Positions 55,333 to 64,000 of a stretch of 64,000 nt of DNA are shown piece after piece. The notes under the pieces were generated by a model. It was not told the origin of the DNA and searched no databases. It saw only the letters and a list, made by a program, of their open reading frames with translations. The position numbers and the translations under genes were made by a program. Source of the DNA: Labilibacter sediminis (GTDB taxonomy: Bacteria; Bacteroidota; Bacteroidia; Bacteroidales; Marinilabiliaceae); the NCBI RefSeq assembly GCF_005877885.1, contig NZ_VCHY01000011.1, forward strand, positions 1 through 64,000. Reading direction: 5' to 3'. Every line of letters starts with the position of its first letter. Position 1 is the stretch's first letter.

Positions 55333-55364
55333 AAAAGGGTTGGCAATGTATTGCCAACCCTTTT
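55333..55364. terminator. Bidirectional terminator between glnN and the DEAD helicase gene
   Basis: AAAAGGGTTGGCAA (55333-55346) pairs perfectly with TTGCCAACCCTTTT (55351-55364), 14 bp around TGTA. A and T tracts on both sides serve the convergent genes. Confidence 0.85.
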
Positions 55365-55409
55365 GCGTTTTATAAACTTGTTGTTGAAGTAACTGATTAA
55401 AGAATACCT

Positions 55410-56531
55410 TTATTTCGTTCTTCGGATTTGTTTAAAACTGATGCCTAGCGCTTTTTCAAAGTATCTGATTTGTTTAATTTCTGTGGGTGTGATGATACTA
55501 AGAGAGATGCCTCTGTTTCCTGCACGTGCAGTTCTTCCACTTCGATGTGTATAGTATTCGTCTTTATCCGGTAGTTGGTAGTGTACAACAAAAGAAAGTC
55601 CTTCCACGTCTATTCCTCTGGCTGCTAAATCGGTTGCCACAAGTATACGAAGACTTTTGTTTTTAAAGGCTCTCATTACCTTATCCCTTTCAACCTGTTT
55701 TAAATCTCCCTGTATCGCATCTGTAGCAATATTTTTCGCAGTTAATTGCTTAGCTAAAGTTTGTGCTGCAGTTTTTGTTTTACAGAAAACAACACCTCTT
55801 GCTTGTGGGTCAGAGTTTAACATCTGAATCAATACATGAAGTTTTTCGTTTTCTTCACAAATTAAAAACTGATGATCGATGTTTCTGTTTACCTGACTCT
55901 TTTTGTTTATTTCAATACGGTGCGCCTTTTTTGAAAGATGTCTTTTAACGATGTTTCTAATGCCATCCGGCATAGTTGCTGAAAAAAGCCATTTGTTTTC
56001 AATGGCAGGAAGAGATGATAAAATTTCATTTAGCTCCTTTTTAAAACCCATGCTAAGCATTTCGTCAGCCTCGTCAAGGATTACAGTTTTTACCTTATTG
56101 AGGTTAACTGCTTTACGTTTGATTAAATCGATTAGCCTTCCAGGTGTGGCAACAATTATTTGAGTTGGCCTTTTGAGGGCGCTTATCTGAGGTTCAATTT
56201 GAGCTCCTCCAAATACTGCCTCCGTAAAAATTTTATCCGAATACTTGGTGAATTTAAATAGTTGTTTTGCAATTTGTTGTCCAAGCTCTCGGGTAGGGCA
56301 TAGAATTAACCCCTGAACATCTTTTTTCTTAGGGTCAATTTTGTGCAAAAGAGGAAGCCCATAGGCTGCTGTTTTACCTGTACCTGTTTGAGCTTGAGCA
56401 ATTAAGTCTGTTGAGTTTTGTAATAAAACAGGAATTACCTGACTTTGTATATTAGTAGGCTTAACTATATTTAGCTCTTTAATAGCCTTAATATATTGAG
56501 GTCTTACGCCTAGTTGAGTGAAATTTTCCAT
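55410..56531 (-). CDS. DEAD-box RNA helicase
   Basis: 373 residues, the minimal two-RecA core. Motif Q region (QSQVIPVLLQ), Walker A AQTGTGKT (47-54), PTRELGQQ, TPGRL, DEAD (about 152), SAT (LFSATMP), and in the second domain ATDLAARGID and HRSGRTARAG are all present. There is no RNA-specific C-terminal extension, as in RhlE or DeaD. It unwinds RNA duplexes with ATP, and here it shares an operon with the rRNA methyltransferase rlmD (11-base gap), so a role in ribosome assembly is likely. Confidence 0.93.
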   Translation of the reverse strand: MENFTQLGVRPQYIKAIKELNIVKPTNIQSQVIPVLLQNSTDLIAQAQTGTGKTAAYGLPLLHKIDPKKKDVQGLILCPTRELGQQIAKQLFKFTKYSDKIFTEAVFGGAQIEPQISALKRPTQIIVATPGRLIDLIKRKAVNLNKVKTVILDEADEMLSMGFKKELNEILSSLPAIENKWLFSATMPDGIRNIVKRHLSKKAHRIEINKKSQVNRNIDHQFLICEENEKLHVLIQMLNSDPQARGVVFCKTKTAAQTLAKQLTAKNIATDAIQGDLKQVERDKVMRAFKNKSLRILVATDLAARGIDVEGLSFVVHYQLPDKDEYYTHRSGRTARAGNRGISLSIITPTEIKQIRYFEKALGISFKQIRRTK

Positions 56532-56542
56532 GATTATCCTTG

Positions 56543-57952
56543 TTATTTTAACTCTAGTAATACCACATTTTCTACATGATGAGTATGTGGAAACATATCA
56601 ACAGGCTGTACTTTAATGACTTTATATAGTTGATCTAAAATATTTAAGTCTCTGGCTTGTGTGGCAGAATTACAACTAACATATACTATTCTAGGAGCTT
56701 TAGCTTTCAGTAATGTATTGGTTACATCTTCATGCATTCCAGCTCTTGGAGGATCAACAATAATAACATCCGGTAGTCCGTTTTCTTCAATAAAAATCGG
56801 GTTTAAGATGTCTTTCATGTCACCTGCATAAAAACATGTGTTTTCAATGTTGTTATTTACCGAGTTTATTTTAGCATCTTCAATAGCTTCAGGTACATAT
56901 TCAACACCAACTACTTTTTTAGCTTTAGAAGCAACAAAGTTAGCGATTGTACCAGTACCTGTATATAAATCATAAACTGTTTCGTTTCCGGTTAGGCCGG
57001 CAAAATCACGAGTAACTTTATATAGTTCGTATGCTTGTTCCGAGTTTGTTTGATAGAAGGATTTAGGACCAATTCTAAATTTAAGCCCTTCCATTTCCTC
57101 CACAATATAATCTCGTCCGTTAAAGCAGATGATATTTTGATCAGAAATTGTATCGTTGGCTTTTTCGTTAATCACATATAGTAGTGATGTAATTTCAGGA
57201 AATTGCTCTTTCAAGTGATTTAGTAACCCTTCTCGTTTTTCAATATCTTCATGGTAGAAAGCAACAATTACCATTACTTCACCAGTTGATGTAGTTCTGA
57301 TAATTAAGGTTCGTAAGAAACCAACATGGTTACGAATATCAAAGAAAGTTAAACCGTTTTCCAGTGCATATTTTTTAATTGCCAATCGAATACTGTTTGA
57401 AGGTTCTTCTTGTAAGTAGCACTTTTGGATGTCTATTACTTTATCAAACATTCGTGGAATATGAAAGCCTAAACCATATCTTTCAACGGAATCCTCTTCC
57501 AGTTGCATTTCTTCAGGTTCGAGCCATCTTTTATTCGAGAATGTATATTCTAATTTGTTTCTGTAATATTGGTCTTTCTTTGATCCAATGATTGTTGAAG
57601 TTTCAGGCAGTTCGATATGACCAATTCGTTTAAGGTTGTTTTCTACCTCACGCTGTTTGTATTTTAACTGCTCAGCATAAGGTAGGGCCTGCCATTTACA
57701 ACCACCACATTTACCGAAGTGACTACAAAAAGGTTCAACTCTTAAATCGGATAATTTATGGTACTGGGTGACATAGCCCTCAAAGTAGTTTTTTCTTTTT
57801 TTGTTTACCTGAACATCAACAATGTCGCCGGGAATTGCATTTTGTACAAATAATACCTTTTCATCTATTTTTGCCATGGCTTTACCTTCGGCAGCCACAT
57901 CTATAATTTCTACCTCTTCAAATAGAGGTTTTCTTTTTCTTGATCTACCCAC
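56543..57952 (-). CDS. rlmD: 23S rRNA (uracil-1939-C5)-methyltransferase RlmD
   Basis: 469 residues, starting at GTG 57952. A TRAM domain (about 10-70) is followed by the Fe-S cysteines in FCSHFGKCGGCKWQ, an RNA-binding region and the SAM fold (YDLYTGTGTIANF, DPPRAGMH). The catalytic cysteine and base are in VSCNSATQARD near residue 425, and the enzyme ends with the family motif HTHHVENVVLLE. It methylates U1939 or the equivalent of U747 using SAM. It is the first gene of the operon with the DEAD helicase. Its -7 promoter element is at 57976-57983. Confidence 0.95.
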   Translation of the reverse strand: MGRSRKRKPLFEEVEIIDVAAEGKAMAKIDEKVLFVQNAIPGDIVDVQVNKKRKNYFEGYVTQYHKLSDLRVEPFCSHFGKCGGCKWQALPYAEQLKYKQREVENNLKRIGHIELPETSTIIGSKKDQYYRNKLEYTFSNKRWLEPEEMQLEEDSVERYGLGFHIPRMFDKVIDIQKCYLQEEPSNSIRLAIKKYALENGLTFFDIRNHVGFLRTLIIRTTSTGEVMVIVAFYHEDIEKREGLLNHLKEQFPEITSLLYVINEKANDTISDQNIICFNGRDYIVEEMEGLKFRIGPKSFYQTNSEQAYELYKVTRDFAGLTGNETVYDLYTGTGTIANFVASKAKKVVGVEYVPEAIEDAKINSVNNNIENTCFYAGDMKDILNPIFIEENGLPDVIIVDPPRAGMHEDVTNTLLKAKAPRIVYVSCNSATQARDLNILDQLYKVIKVQPVDMFPHTHHVENVVLLELK

Positions 57953-57975
57953 AATGAATCTGTTTTAACGAGGTG

Positions 57976-57983
57976 CAAAGATA
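57976..57983 (-). promoter_or_regulatory. -7 element of the rlmD operon
   Basis: On the minus strand TATCTTTG is a perfect TAnnTTTG. It follows directly after the T tract of the hairpin at 57988-58017, with no -33 TTTG at 19-20 bases, so it may be weak. Confidence 0.5.
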
Positions 57984-57987
57984 AAAA

Positions 57988-58017
57988 AAAAGACCATCGG
58001 TTAGTCGATGGTCTTTT
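57988..58017 (-). terminator. Terminator of the small peptide and giant surface protein operon
   Basis: AAAAGACCATCG (57988-57999) pairs with CGATGGTCTTTT (58006-58017), followed on the minus strand by eight T. It lies eight bases after the stop of the 63-residue gene. Its T tract runs into the -7 element of rlmD. Confidence 0.85.
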
Positions 58018-58024
58018 CTATATT

Positions 58025-58216
58025 TTATTCTCCGAATGGATTGTCTTCAAAACTATTTTCCTGAGTAGGAGATGATTGTTGCGTTTCCTGAGCTCCAGGT
58101 GGAGGTGGTGGAGCTTCGGGATCTATGTATGTCATCATTACAAATGATATCTCGTTATCGATATCATGCTTGCTTAATGTTGGTTTGCTATATTTTTTTT
58201 TGTTCTCTCTGGTCAT
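58025..58216 (-). CDS. Small proline-rich peptide, 63 residues
   Basis: The sequence opens with a basic segment MTRENKKKYSKPTLSKHD, continues DNEISFVMMTYIDPEA, then APPPPPGAQ and a tail ending DNPFGE. Similar short proteins with a KPxL...NEIS...MM core and a C-terminal NPF motif are common in Bacteroidota beside T9SS genes, though I know no function. There is no signal peptide, so it is cytosolic unless processed. It begins 33 bases after the stop of the giant surface protein, on the same strand. A -7 element (TACATTTG, plus 58222-58229) lies just before the ATG and would give an almost leaderless message. Possibly a leader-type peptide. Confidence 0.6.
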   Translation of the reverse strand: MTRENKKKYSKPTLSKHDIDNEISFVMMTYIDPEAPPPPPGAQETQQSSPTQENSFEDNPFGE

Positions 58217-58221
58217 TGATG

Positions 58222-58229
58222 CAAATGTA
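58222..58229 (-). promoter_or_regulatory. -7-like element before the small peptide gene
   Basis: The minus strand reads TACATTTG, an exact TAnnTTTG, only five bases before the ATG at 58216. No convincing -33 is seen, so it may be chance. Confidence 0.3.
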
Positions 58230-58249
58230 AATCAAAGTAATAAAATTCA

Positions 58250-61200
58250 CTAATTTATGATCACTTTTTTTGATTCGGTAGTGTCTGAACTAATGACTTT
58301 TACAATATATATTCCTGTTTTGTTGATGCTAATCTGGTTTTTGGTGTTGTTAAATAATTTATCACCATCCATTAGTCTGCCTCTTATATCATATATTTCA
58401 TATCTTGGATTCTTCAAGTCGGAAATATTAATGTAAATATTTTTGTTGACAGCATAAATCTTGGTACTGCTAATATTAACAGGGGCATTATCATTAGTTG
58501 CTATCGAACCAATAAGTTCAATTTCAAAACGAGCTGCTGTATTGATAGCTTCAGAATAGAACTCGTAGCTTCCTTCTGTATTAAGATCTATTGATACATC
58601 TTGCTGCAAATCTTTAAGAATAACCTGAAGATTGTTATCGAAATTTAACGCTTCATCAAGGCGTATGGTAAACATGCCTGATGTTTTTGTTTTGTATCCA
58701 ATTGGAATAACCATATTATCTACCATTTCAGGATAAGTATTTATGGTTAGATTCTTTCCTTCAATTGTTGAGTAAAGTTCAATGGTATTTGGATTAGAGC
58801 CAAAACGTTTTTCTGAATCGAACAACTCAAAAGACTCGTCAGCATTCGTATTAAAAGCAATTACTTTTTCATCACGAGTATCTTCATGAATACCTGTTAG
58901 TCTGATGTGTGGCAGGTTAGTTGTTGGTCCTGAAGATTTTAAATATGAGTTGGTGTTGTGTTTCAGGTATGTGTCTCTAATGGTAAGTGTGCCATCAATG
59001 GTTTCTCCTGAAGTCCAGTCTGCTCTAACCCAAAAGGCGTGATTACTTGGTATTAGTGAACCGGCCTCCAGATTGGTTCCCACTCCTGTTGAACCATTCC
59101 AGGATCCATATTGGTCAGAAATAAGCCAAATCCAGAATCCATCTTGAATGTCAAACATGTCTCCCGGGACAATGTCTTCCCAGTCGATAGCTGCTGTATA
59201 AGGGTTTCCGCCTAATGTCCAGCCTGCATTTTTAGGAGTCCCTTTAACGTCTAAAGTGTAATTTCCTGAATTAAGCGTTCCGGAAAAAATAAGGTCTTGT
59301 GAGCTGGTTAGTATATAACCATATCCTGCAGACATGTCTGTATCAGACCCGAAGGCATCCCAGGCGCCATTTATGTTATTCCAAGAGTATATTAATCCAT
59401 CACCACCAATGTTATTCATAGTGGCATTTTGAACAGGAGAACTGGCAAAATTATATCTGGTTGGATTTGAAATATTTTGCTCCACCTTGATGTTAGAACT
59501 ACTAACAGAAAGGTTGCCGTTATTGATTAACGATCCGGTTCCTGTCGCATCACTTTTAAGAGTCAACTCTTCTGTTAAAGTTACATCAACTCCGTTGTTA
59601 ATGGTAACGCTTGCCAGGGGCTCAATAACCATGTTAGGGAACGAAGAGTTAGATCCTATTATAACTTCCGGAGTACCTGCAGGTACAATGCAGCTTGCTC
59701 CTGCAGTATAACCCGGATCCCAGTTTGCTGAATTGGTAAAATCATTATCTCCAGCATTACCATTCCAAGTATTAAAGGAGGCGGTTGTGAAGTTAATTGA
59801 AGCAGCGGATAATTGCTCGTTACCGTATACATCTTCAACCTGATTAACAGTAAAAGTATAGCTGGTGCTAGCTTCTAAGTATGGGTTGGGGTAAACGGTT
59901 ATCGCATCAGCATTTGCATTAATAGAGGCCGTAAATGTAACAGCAGGAGAAAAACTAATTAAAGTTTGTAAATCCAGTGTTGATATGTCTGAACCGTCCA
60001 GATTTCTTACTGACTCATCAAAACTTATTTCTAAAGGAGAGCCTACTGAGTAACTTAATTGTCCGTCGATAGGATCTACAAAAGTAGTTACCGGTGCAGT
60101 AATGTCATTAGTTGTAAATGTTGAGTTGATAACTGAATTGCTGTTTGAACTAGCGTCTTGAATTTCGTCTAAACGAATATTGTAGAGTTGTAGTTCTTTT
60201 AATGTACTTGTTGGATCAATAGTGATTATAAAGTTAACCTCATCATAAGTTATTGAAGCAGGAACCGAAGGACCTCCTGAGTAGGTCTCGTTTAATTGAA
60301 CAATGGTTGATACATTGCCATTTGTTATTATTTCACCCAAGGTGTTGTAAATCGCTTCGTTAAAGCTGATGGTGATTGTTTTGTTCACATCAACATTAAT
60401 AGCTAAATCTAATGGATCAAATGTTGCTACAGGTGCTGTAACATCTGCTGTCGTAAAAGGAACTGTCGTAGCTAATGATGTTTCAATATAGTTTTCGTTG
60501 TTATCTCTGGAGACAATATATGCTATATAATCGGTTTCTGACGTTAGTCCACTGGCTACTCCTTGCCCGGTATTGTCAGCAACTAAAGCTCCGTTACCTG
60601 AATTTGCAACTGGGTTGTCGCTGGCATCAGTACCGTTAATCACTTGTGCTATAGAAGGAGCTGCATCAGTTGATAATAGAACTACCCAATAATAATGACC
60701 ATCTTCATTTATTTGTACTTCAACAGTTGCAGAGGTACCTGTTATTAGGTTTATAGATGGATATGTTGGGTTGTATGATGGCGTCTGAGTGTCTTGTGAA
60801 GTAAATGGAAGCTGCTCAACTGATGTAAAATTACTTGAAGCATCTTCAACAACAATATATACCCAATAATTTGTTTCAGAATCAAGAGATGTAATATCTA
60901 AATTTGAGATAAATTCAGTATTAGCAGTAACAGCAGCATTTGCAGAAATCAATGCGGCAGTACCATTTTCGTCCTGACCAGCCTTAATTTGTGCTTCAGA
61001 AGGTGCTACATTACTTTGGGTAAGTACAAGGTAATAGTTTCCATTGTCATCCACCTGTCCGTATACATCCAGGGCAGTTTTGCTCAGGTTTTGTAAATTA
61101 GGATATGTTGCAGCCCATGAGGTTTGAACAGTTGTAAACGGAAGTTGCTCTACTGATGTAAAATTGTTTGAAGCATCTTCAACAACAATATATACCCAAT

Positions 61201-64000
61201 AATCTGTTTCAGAATCAAGAGATGTAATATCTAAATTTGAGATAAATTCTGTGTTAGCAGTCACAGCGGCATTTGCAGTAACCAATGCTGCTGCGCCATT
61301 TTCGTCCTGACCAGCCTTAATCTGAGCCTCTGAAGGTGCTACATTACTTTGTGTAAGTACAAGGTAATAGTTACCGTTATCATCCACCTGTCCGTATATA
61401 TCCAGAGCAGTTTTGCTCAGGTTTTGTAAATTAGGATATGTTGCAGCCCATGAGGTTTGAACAGTTGTAAAAGGAAGTTGCTCTACTGATGTAAAATTGT
61501 TTGAAGCATCTTCAACAACAATATATACCCAATAATCTGTTTCAGAATCAAGAGATGTAATATCTAAATTTGAAATAAATTCAGTGTTAGCAGTAACAGC
61601 GGCATTTGCAGTAACCAATGCTGCTGTGCCATTTTCGTCCTGACCAGCCTTAATCTGTGCCTCTGAAGGTGCTACATTACTTTGTGTAAGTACAAGGTAA
61701 TAAGTTCCGTTGTCATCTACCTGTCCGTATACATCCAGAGCAGTTTTGCTCAGATTTTGTATATTAGGATAAGCTGCTGCCCATGAGGTTTGAACAGTTG
61801 TAAACGGAAGTTGCTCAATGGTAGTGAAATTATTTAAAGCATCTTCTGCAACAATATATACCCAATAATCTGTTTCAGAAGCAAGAGAATTAATATCTAA
61901 ATTTGAAATAAATTCAGTATCGGCAGTAATGGCTGCAGTGGTTGAAATTAATGCAGCAGCTCCATTTTCGTCCTGACCTGCTTTGATTTGTGCTTCAGTT
62001 GGTGCTACATTGCTTTGGGTTACAACAAGGTAATAATCGCCATCTTTGTCCACCTGTCCGTATACATCCAAAGCAGTTTTACTTAGGTTTTGTAAGTTAG
62101 GATAGGTTGCAGCCCACATTGGAGGGGCAATTTCAGTTGTGAAGGTCCATTTAGTAAAGTTATCTAAATCGTTATAGAATACTCCATCAACATCAATGGT
62201 GTTATCATATACATAAACAGCATAATTGGTATTGTAATCCAATGTTTCACCGGATGACAAGTCTAATGTAATTGTATTTCCTGTAAAAGAGATTCTAGGG
62301 TCTTGCGGTATAAATAATCCATCTCCTGTTGCTAACTGAATGTTGTTAGTTGGATTGCCAACCTCAGCAATGGTTATATTTGTTTCGTTTTCTGTTATAA
62401 GAGCAGTTGTTGCATCATCAAAAGTCATCTGTAGAATTGGAGAAATGCTTATGTCAGAACTGCCATTTAACGGACTAAATGTGGGGTCTGAAACAGATGC
62501 TGTTACTGTAGTGAATGTCCATTTAGTGTAGTTGTCCAAGTCATTATAATAGGCAGCATCCACATTAATAGTATTGTCAACAATGTAAACAGCATAATTT
62601 GTGTTAAAATCCAGTGTTTCACCGGAAGAAAGATCTAATGTGATTGTGTTTCCGGTGAAAGAAATTCTTGAATCTTGTGGCGTAAACATTCCATCACCGG
62701 TAGCTAACTGAATGTTATTGGTTGGATTTCCAATTTCAGCGATGCTGATTTGAGTATTGTTTTCTTCAATTATAGCAGTTGTTGCAGCATCAAAGGTCAT
62801 CTGTAAAATAGGAGATACGCTGATGTCGGAACTTCCGTTTAACGGACTAAAAGTAGGGTCTGGAACAGAGGCTGTCACTGTTGTGAATGTCCATTTTGTG
62901 AAGTTATCTAAATCACCATAGTATGCTGCATCTACATTGATGGTATTGTCTTCAATATATACCGCGTAATTGGTGTTGTAATCCAGTGTTTCACCAGAAG
63001 AGAGATTTAATGTGATTGTGTTTCCGGTGAATGAAATTCTTGAATCTTGTGGTGTAAACATTCCATCTCCGGTTGCTAATTGTATGTTATTGGTTGGATT
63101 TCCAATTTCGGCGATAGTGATCTGAGTATTATTTTCTTCAATAAAAGCTGTTGTTGCTGCATCAAAGGTCATTTGTAAGATTGGAGATACACTAATATTG
63201 GAGCTTCCACTTAATGGGCTAAAAGTAGGATCGGGAACAGAACCTATTGTAGTAGTGAAAGTCCATTTTGTAAAATTGTCTAATTCATTATAATATGAAG
63301 CATCAACATTGATTGTGTTGTCATTTATATAAACTGCGTAATTGGTATTGTAGTCAAGTGATTCTCCAGAAGAAAGATCTAATGTGATTGTGTTGCCTGT
63401 ATATGAGATTCTTGGATCTTGAGGTGTAAACACTCCGTCGCCGGTAGCCAGCTGAATATTGTTGGTAGGATTTCCAACTTCAGCAATGGTGATATAAGTG
63501 TTGTTTTGCTCAATTATTGCAGTAGTGGCTGCATCAAATGTCATCTGAAGAACAGGATTTATGCTAATACTACTGCTCCCACTTAATGGATTAAATGTTG
63601 GATCAGGAACTGCAGGTGCTGCTGTAGTAAAAGTCCACTTTGTAAAATTATCTAAGTCGTTATAGTATTGGGCATCAACATCAATTGTATTATCATATAC
63701 ATATACAGCGTAGTTAGTTGAATAATCAAGACTTTCTCCAGAACTAAGATCAAAAGTAATGGCGTTTCCGGTAAATGATATTCTGGAATCCTGAGGAGTG
63801 AACAATCCATCTCCGGCAGCTAACTGAATGTTGTTGGTTGGGTTGCCGACTTCAGCAATGATTATGTTTGTTCCATTTTCCTCAATTATGGCTGTTGTAT
63901 ACCCGTCAAAGGTCATTTGAAGAACAGGGTTAATGCTAATGTCGCTTGAACCAGAACTTGGAGAAAAGTTAGGGTCGGAAACCTGCCCCCAGGTTGTTAC
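58250..64000 (-). CDS. Giant repeat surface protein with type A T9SS sorting domain, 5' end outside window
   Basis: The frame is open to the window edge (28 codons beyond the ATG at 63916, reading VTTWGQVSDPNFSP, continue the same repeat), so the N terminus and signal peptide are missing; at least 1916 residues are visible. From the N side: five Ig-like Big_5/SbsA-type repeats of 124 residues, four fibronectin-like repeats of 111 residues (WAATYPNLQNLSKTALD), one divergent copy, two further Big_5 domains (about 1150-1370), a non-repetitive region with NTWNGNAGDNDFTN, and the type A sorting domain ending GIYIVKVISSDTTESKKVIIN. It is exported by T9SS and probably an adhesin or matrix protein. 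The 63-residue gene follows. Confidence 0.92.
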   Translation of the reverse strand, partial: VTTWGQVSDPNFSPSSGSSDISINPVLQMTFDGYTTAIIEENGTNIIIAEVGNPTNNIQLAAGDGLFTPQDSRISFTGNAITFDLSSGESLDYSTNYAVYVYDNTIDVDAQYYNDLDNFTKWTFTTAAPAVPDPTFNPLSGSSSISINPVLQMTFDAATTAIIEQNNTYITIAEVGNPTNNIQLATGDGVFTPQDPRISYTGNTITLDLSSGESLDYNTNYAVYINDNTINVDASYYNELDNFTKWTFTTTIGSVPDPTFSPLSGSSNISVSPILQMTFDAATTAFIEENNTQITIAEIGNPTNNIQLATGDGMFTPQDSRISFTGNTITLNLSSGETLDYNTNYAVYIEDNTINVDAAYYGDLDNFTKWTFTTVTASVPDPTFSPLNGSSDISVSPILQMTFDAATTAIIEENNTQISIAEIGNPTNNIQLATGDGMFTPQDSRISFTGNTITLDLSSGETLDFNTNYAVYIVDNTINVDAAYYNDLDNYTKWTFTTVTASVSDPTFSPLNGSSDISISPILQMTFDDATTALITENETNITIAEVGNPTNNIQLATGDGLFIPQDPRISFTGNTITLDLSSGETLDYNTNYAVYVYDNTIDVDGVFYNDLDNFTKWTFTTEIAPPMWAATYPNLQNLSKTALDVYGQVDKDGDYYLVVTQSNVAPTEAQIKAGQDENGAAALISTTAAITADTEFISNLDINSLASETDYWVYIVAEDALNNFTTIEQLPFTTVQTSWAAAYPNIQNLSKTALDVYGQVDDNGTYYLVLTQSNVAPSEAQIKAGQDENGTAALVTANAAVTANTEFISNLDITSLDSETDYWVYIVVEDASNNFTSVEQLPFTTVQTSWAATYPNLQNLSKTALDIYGQVDDNGNYYLVLTQSNVAPSEAQIKAGQDENGAAALVTANAAVTANTEFISNLDITSLDSETDYWVYIVVEDASNNFTSVEQLPFTTVQTSWAATYPNLQNLSKTALDVYGQVDDNGNYYLVLTQSNVAPSEAQIKAGQDENGTAALISANAAVTANTEFISNLDITSLDSETNYWVYIVVEDASSNFTSVEQLPFTSQDTQTPSYNPTYPSINLITGTSATVEVQINEDGHYYWVVLLSTDAAPSIAQVINGTDASDNPVANSGNGALVADNTGQGVASGLTSETDYIAYIVSRDNNENYIETSLATTVPFTTADVTAPVATFDPLDLAINVDVNKTITISFNEAIYNTLGEIITNGNVSTIVQLNETYSGGPSVPASITYDEVNFIITIDPTSTLKELQLYNIRLDEIQDASSNSNSVINSTFTTNDITAPVTTFVDPIDGQLSYSVGSPLEISFDESVRNLDGSDISTLDLQTLISFSPAVTFTASINANADAITVYPNPYLEASTSYTFTVNQVEDVYGNEQLSAASINFTTASFNTWNGNAGDNDFTNSANWDPGYTAGASCIVPAGTPEVIIGSNSSFPNMVIEPLASVTINNGVDVTLTEELTLKSDATGTGSLINNGNLSVSSSNIKVEQNISNPTRYNFASSPVQNATMNNIGGDGLIYSWNNINGAWDAFGSDTDMSAGYGYILTSSQDLIFSGTLNSGNYTLDVKGTPKNAGWTLGGNPYTAAIDWEDIVPGDMFDIQDGFWIWLISDQYGSWNGSTGVGTNLEAGSLIPSNHAFWVRADWTSGETIDGTLTIRDTYLKHNTNSYLKSSGPTTNLPHIRLTGIHEDTRDEKVIAFNTNADESFELFDSEKRFGSNPNTIELYSTIEGKNLTINTYPEMVDNMVIPIGYKTKTSGMFTIRLDEALNFDNNLQVILKDLQQDVSIDLNTEGSYEFYSEAINTAARFEIELIGSIATNDNAPVNISSTKIYAVNKNIYINISDLKNPRYEIYDIRGRLMDGDKLFNNTKNQISINKTGIYIVKVISSDTTESKKVIIN
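60780..62112 (-). repeat. Four tandem coding repeats of 333 nt (111 residues)
   Basis: The landmark GCCCA/TGAGG recurs at 61113, 61446, 61779 and 62112, spaced exactly 333 nt. Each unit encodes ATYPNLQNLSKTALDxYGQV and ends with VEQLPFTTVQTSW. The middle copies share long identical runs at DNA level, which suggests recent tandem duplication. Confidence 0.85.
62145..64000 (-). repeat. Five tandem coding repeats of 372 nt (124 residues)
   Basis: The landmark GTCCA recurs at 62145, 62517, 62889, 63261 and 63633, exactly 372 nt apart, and the first unit reaches the window edge. Each encodes DPTFSPLxGSSxISxxPxLQMTFDA ... LDNFTKWTFTT. The DNA is very similar between copies, so unit number may vary between strains. 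Confidence 0.85.

Noticed and set aside
58025-58216. Call as a definite RiPP precursor
   Set aside because: No modifying enzyme, transporter or clear cleavage motif lies nearby; kept only as a possibility.
60780-64000. Repeats considered as a CRISPR array
   Set aside because: Period of 333 and 372 nt with continuous reading frames; they are protein repeats, not spacers.

Overview
The window reads as chromosome of an AT-rich member of the Bacteroidota, probably a marine or anaerobic relative of the Marinilabiliales (the order is inference). The support is: type IX secretion (T9SS) signatures (a PorP/SprF-like protein, one type A and one type B C-terminal sorting domain), a type III glutamine synthetase, a SusC-style TonB receptor with an N-terminal carboxypeptidase-regulatory domain, DUF3109 and LURP-one proteins, and several promoters of the Bacteroidota form TTG-N19/20-TAnnTTTG with little Shine-Dalgarno sequence. 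There is no phage, complete insertion sequence, tRNA or CRISPR array. The left edge is the 3' end of a 5S rRNA and its terminator, so an rrn operon lies just outside.

Layout. 1-580: 5S end, then two tandem 125-bp intergenic units. 0.5-30.5 kb: mostly housekeeping genes in short transcription units: M20 dipeptidase, L,D-transpeptidase, DUF3109, gpmI, patatin/Omp85 protein, a PAS histidine kinase, acetate transporter, aminotransferase, Nudix, nucleotidyltransferase, amidase. A metal operon (DtxR/MntR-like regulator, ZIP transporter, TonB receptor) follows, then endonuclease III, M1 and M64 peptidases, aldo/keto reductase, a YbdG-like mechanosensitive channel, an Lrp regulator, two unrecognised proteins and yaaA.

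30.7-52.5 kb is the most unusual region. A leftward operon encodes a PorP/SprF-like protein, a TPR/PD40/OmpA protein, an ABCG-like fused ABC transporter with extra domains and a small secreted protein. Divergent from it, a rightward run encodes a 1457-residue PKD-repeat adhesin with a type B sorting domain, a response regulator fused to a degenerate kinase (Asn in place of the phospho-His), a lipoprotein, a second small secreted protein paralogous to the first, a hybrid kinase and a second response regulator/degenerate kinase. A convergent 1417-residue kinase with seven PAS domains closes the block. I read this as a candidate surface-structure secretion and signalling locus. PorP/SprF plus a type B substrate is an established pairing; the combination with the ABC transporter, the paired small secreted proteins and the paired pseudokinases is the part that looks undescribed.

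52.5-58 kb: glnN, then a rlmD-DEAD helicase operon. 58-64 kb: a 63-residue proline-rich peptide gene lies downstream of a giant type A sorted surface protein built from two arrays with exact periods of 372 and 333 nt; its 5' end is beyond the window.
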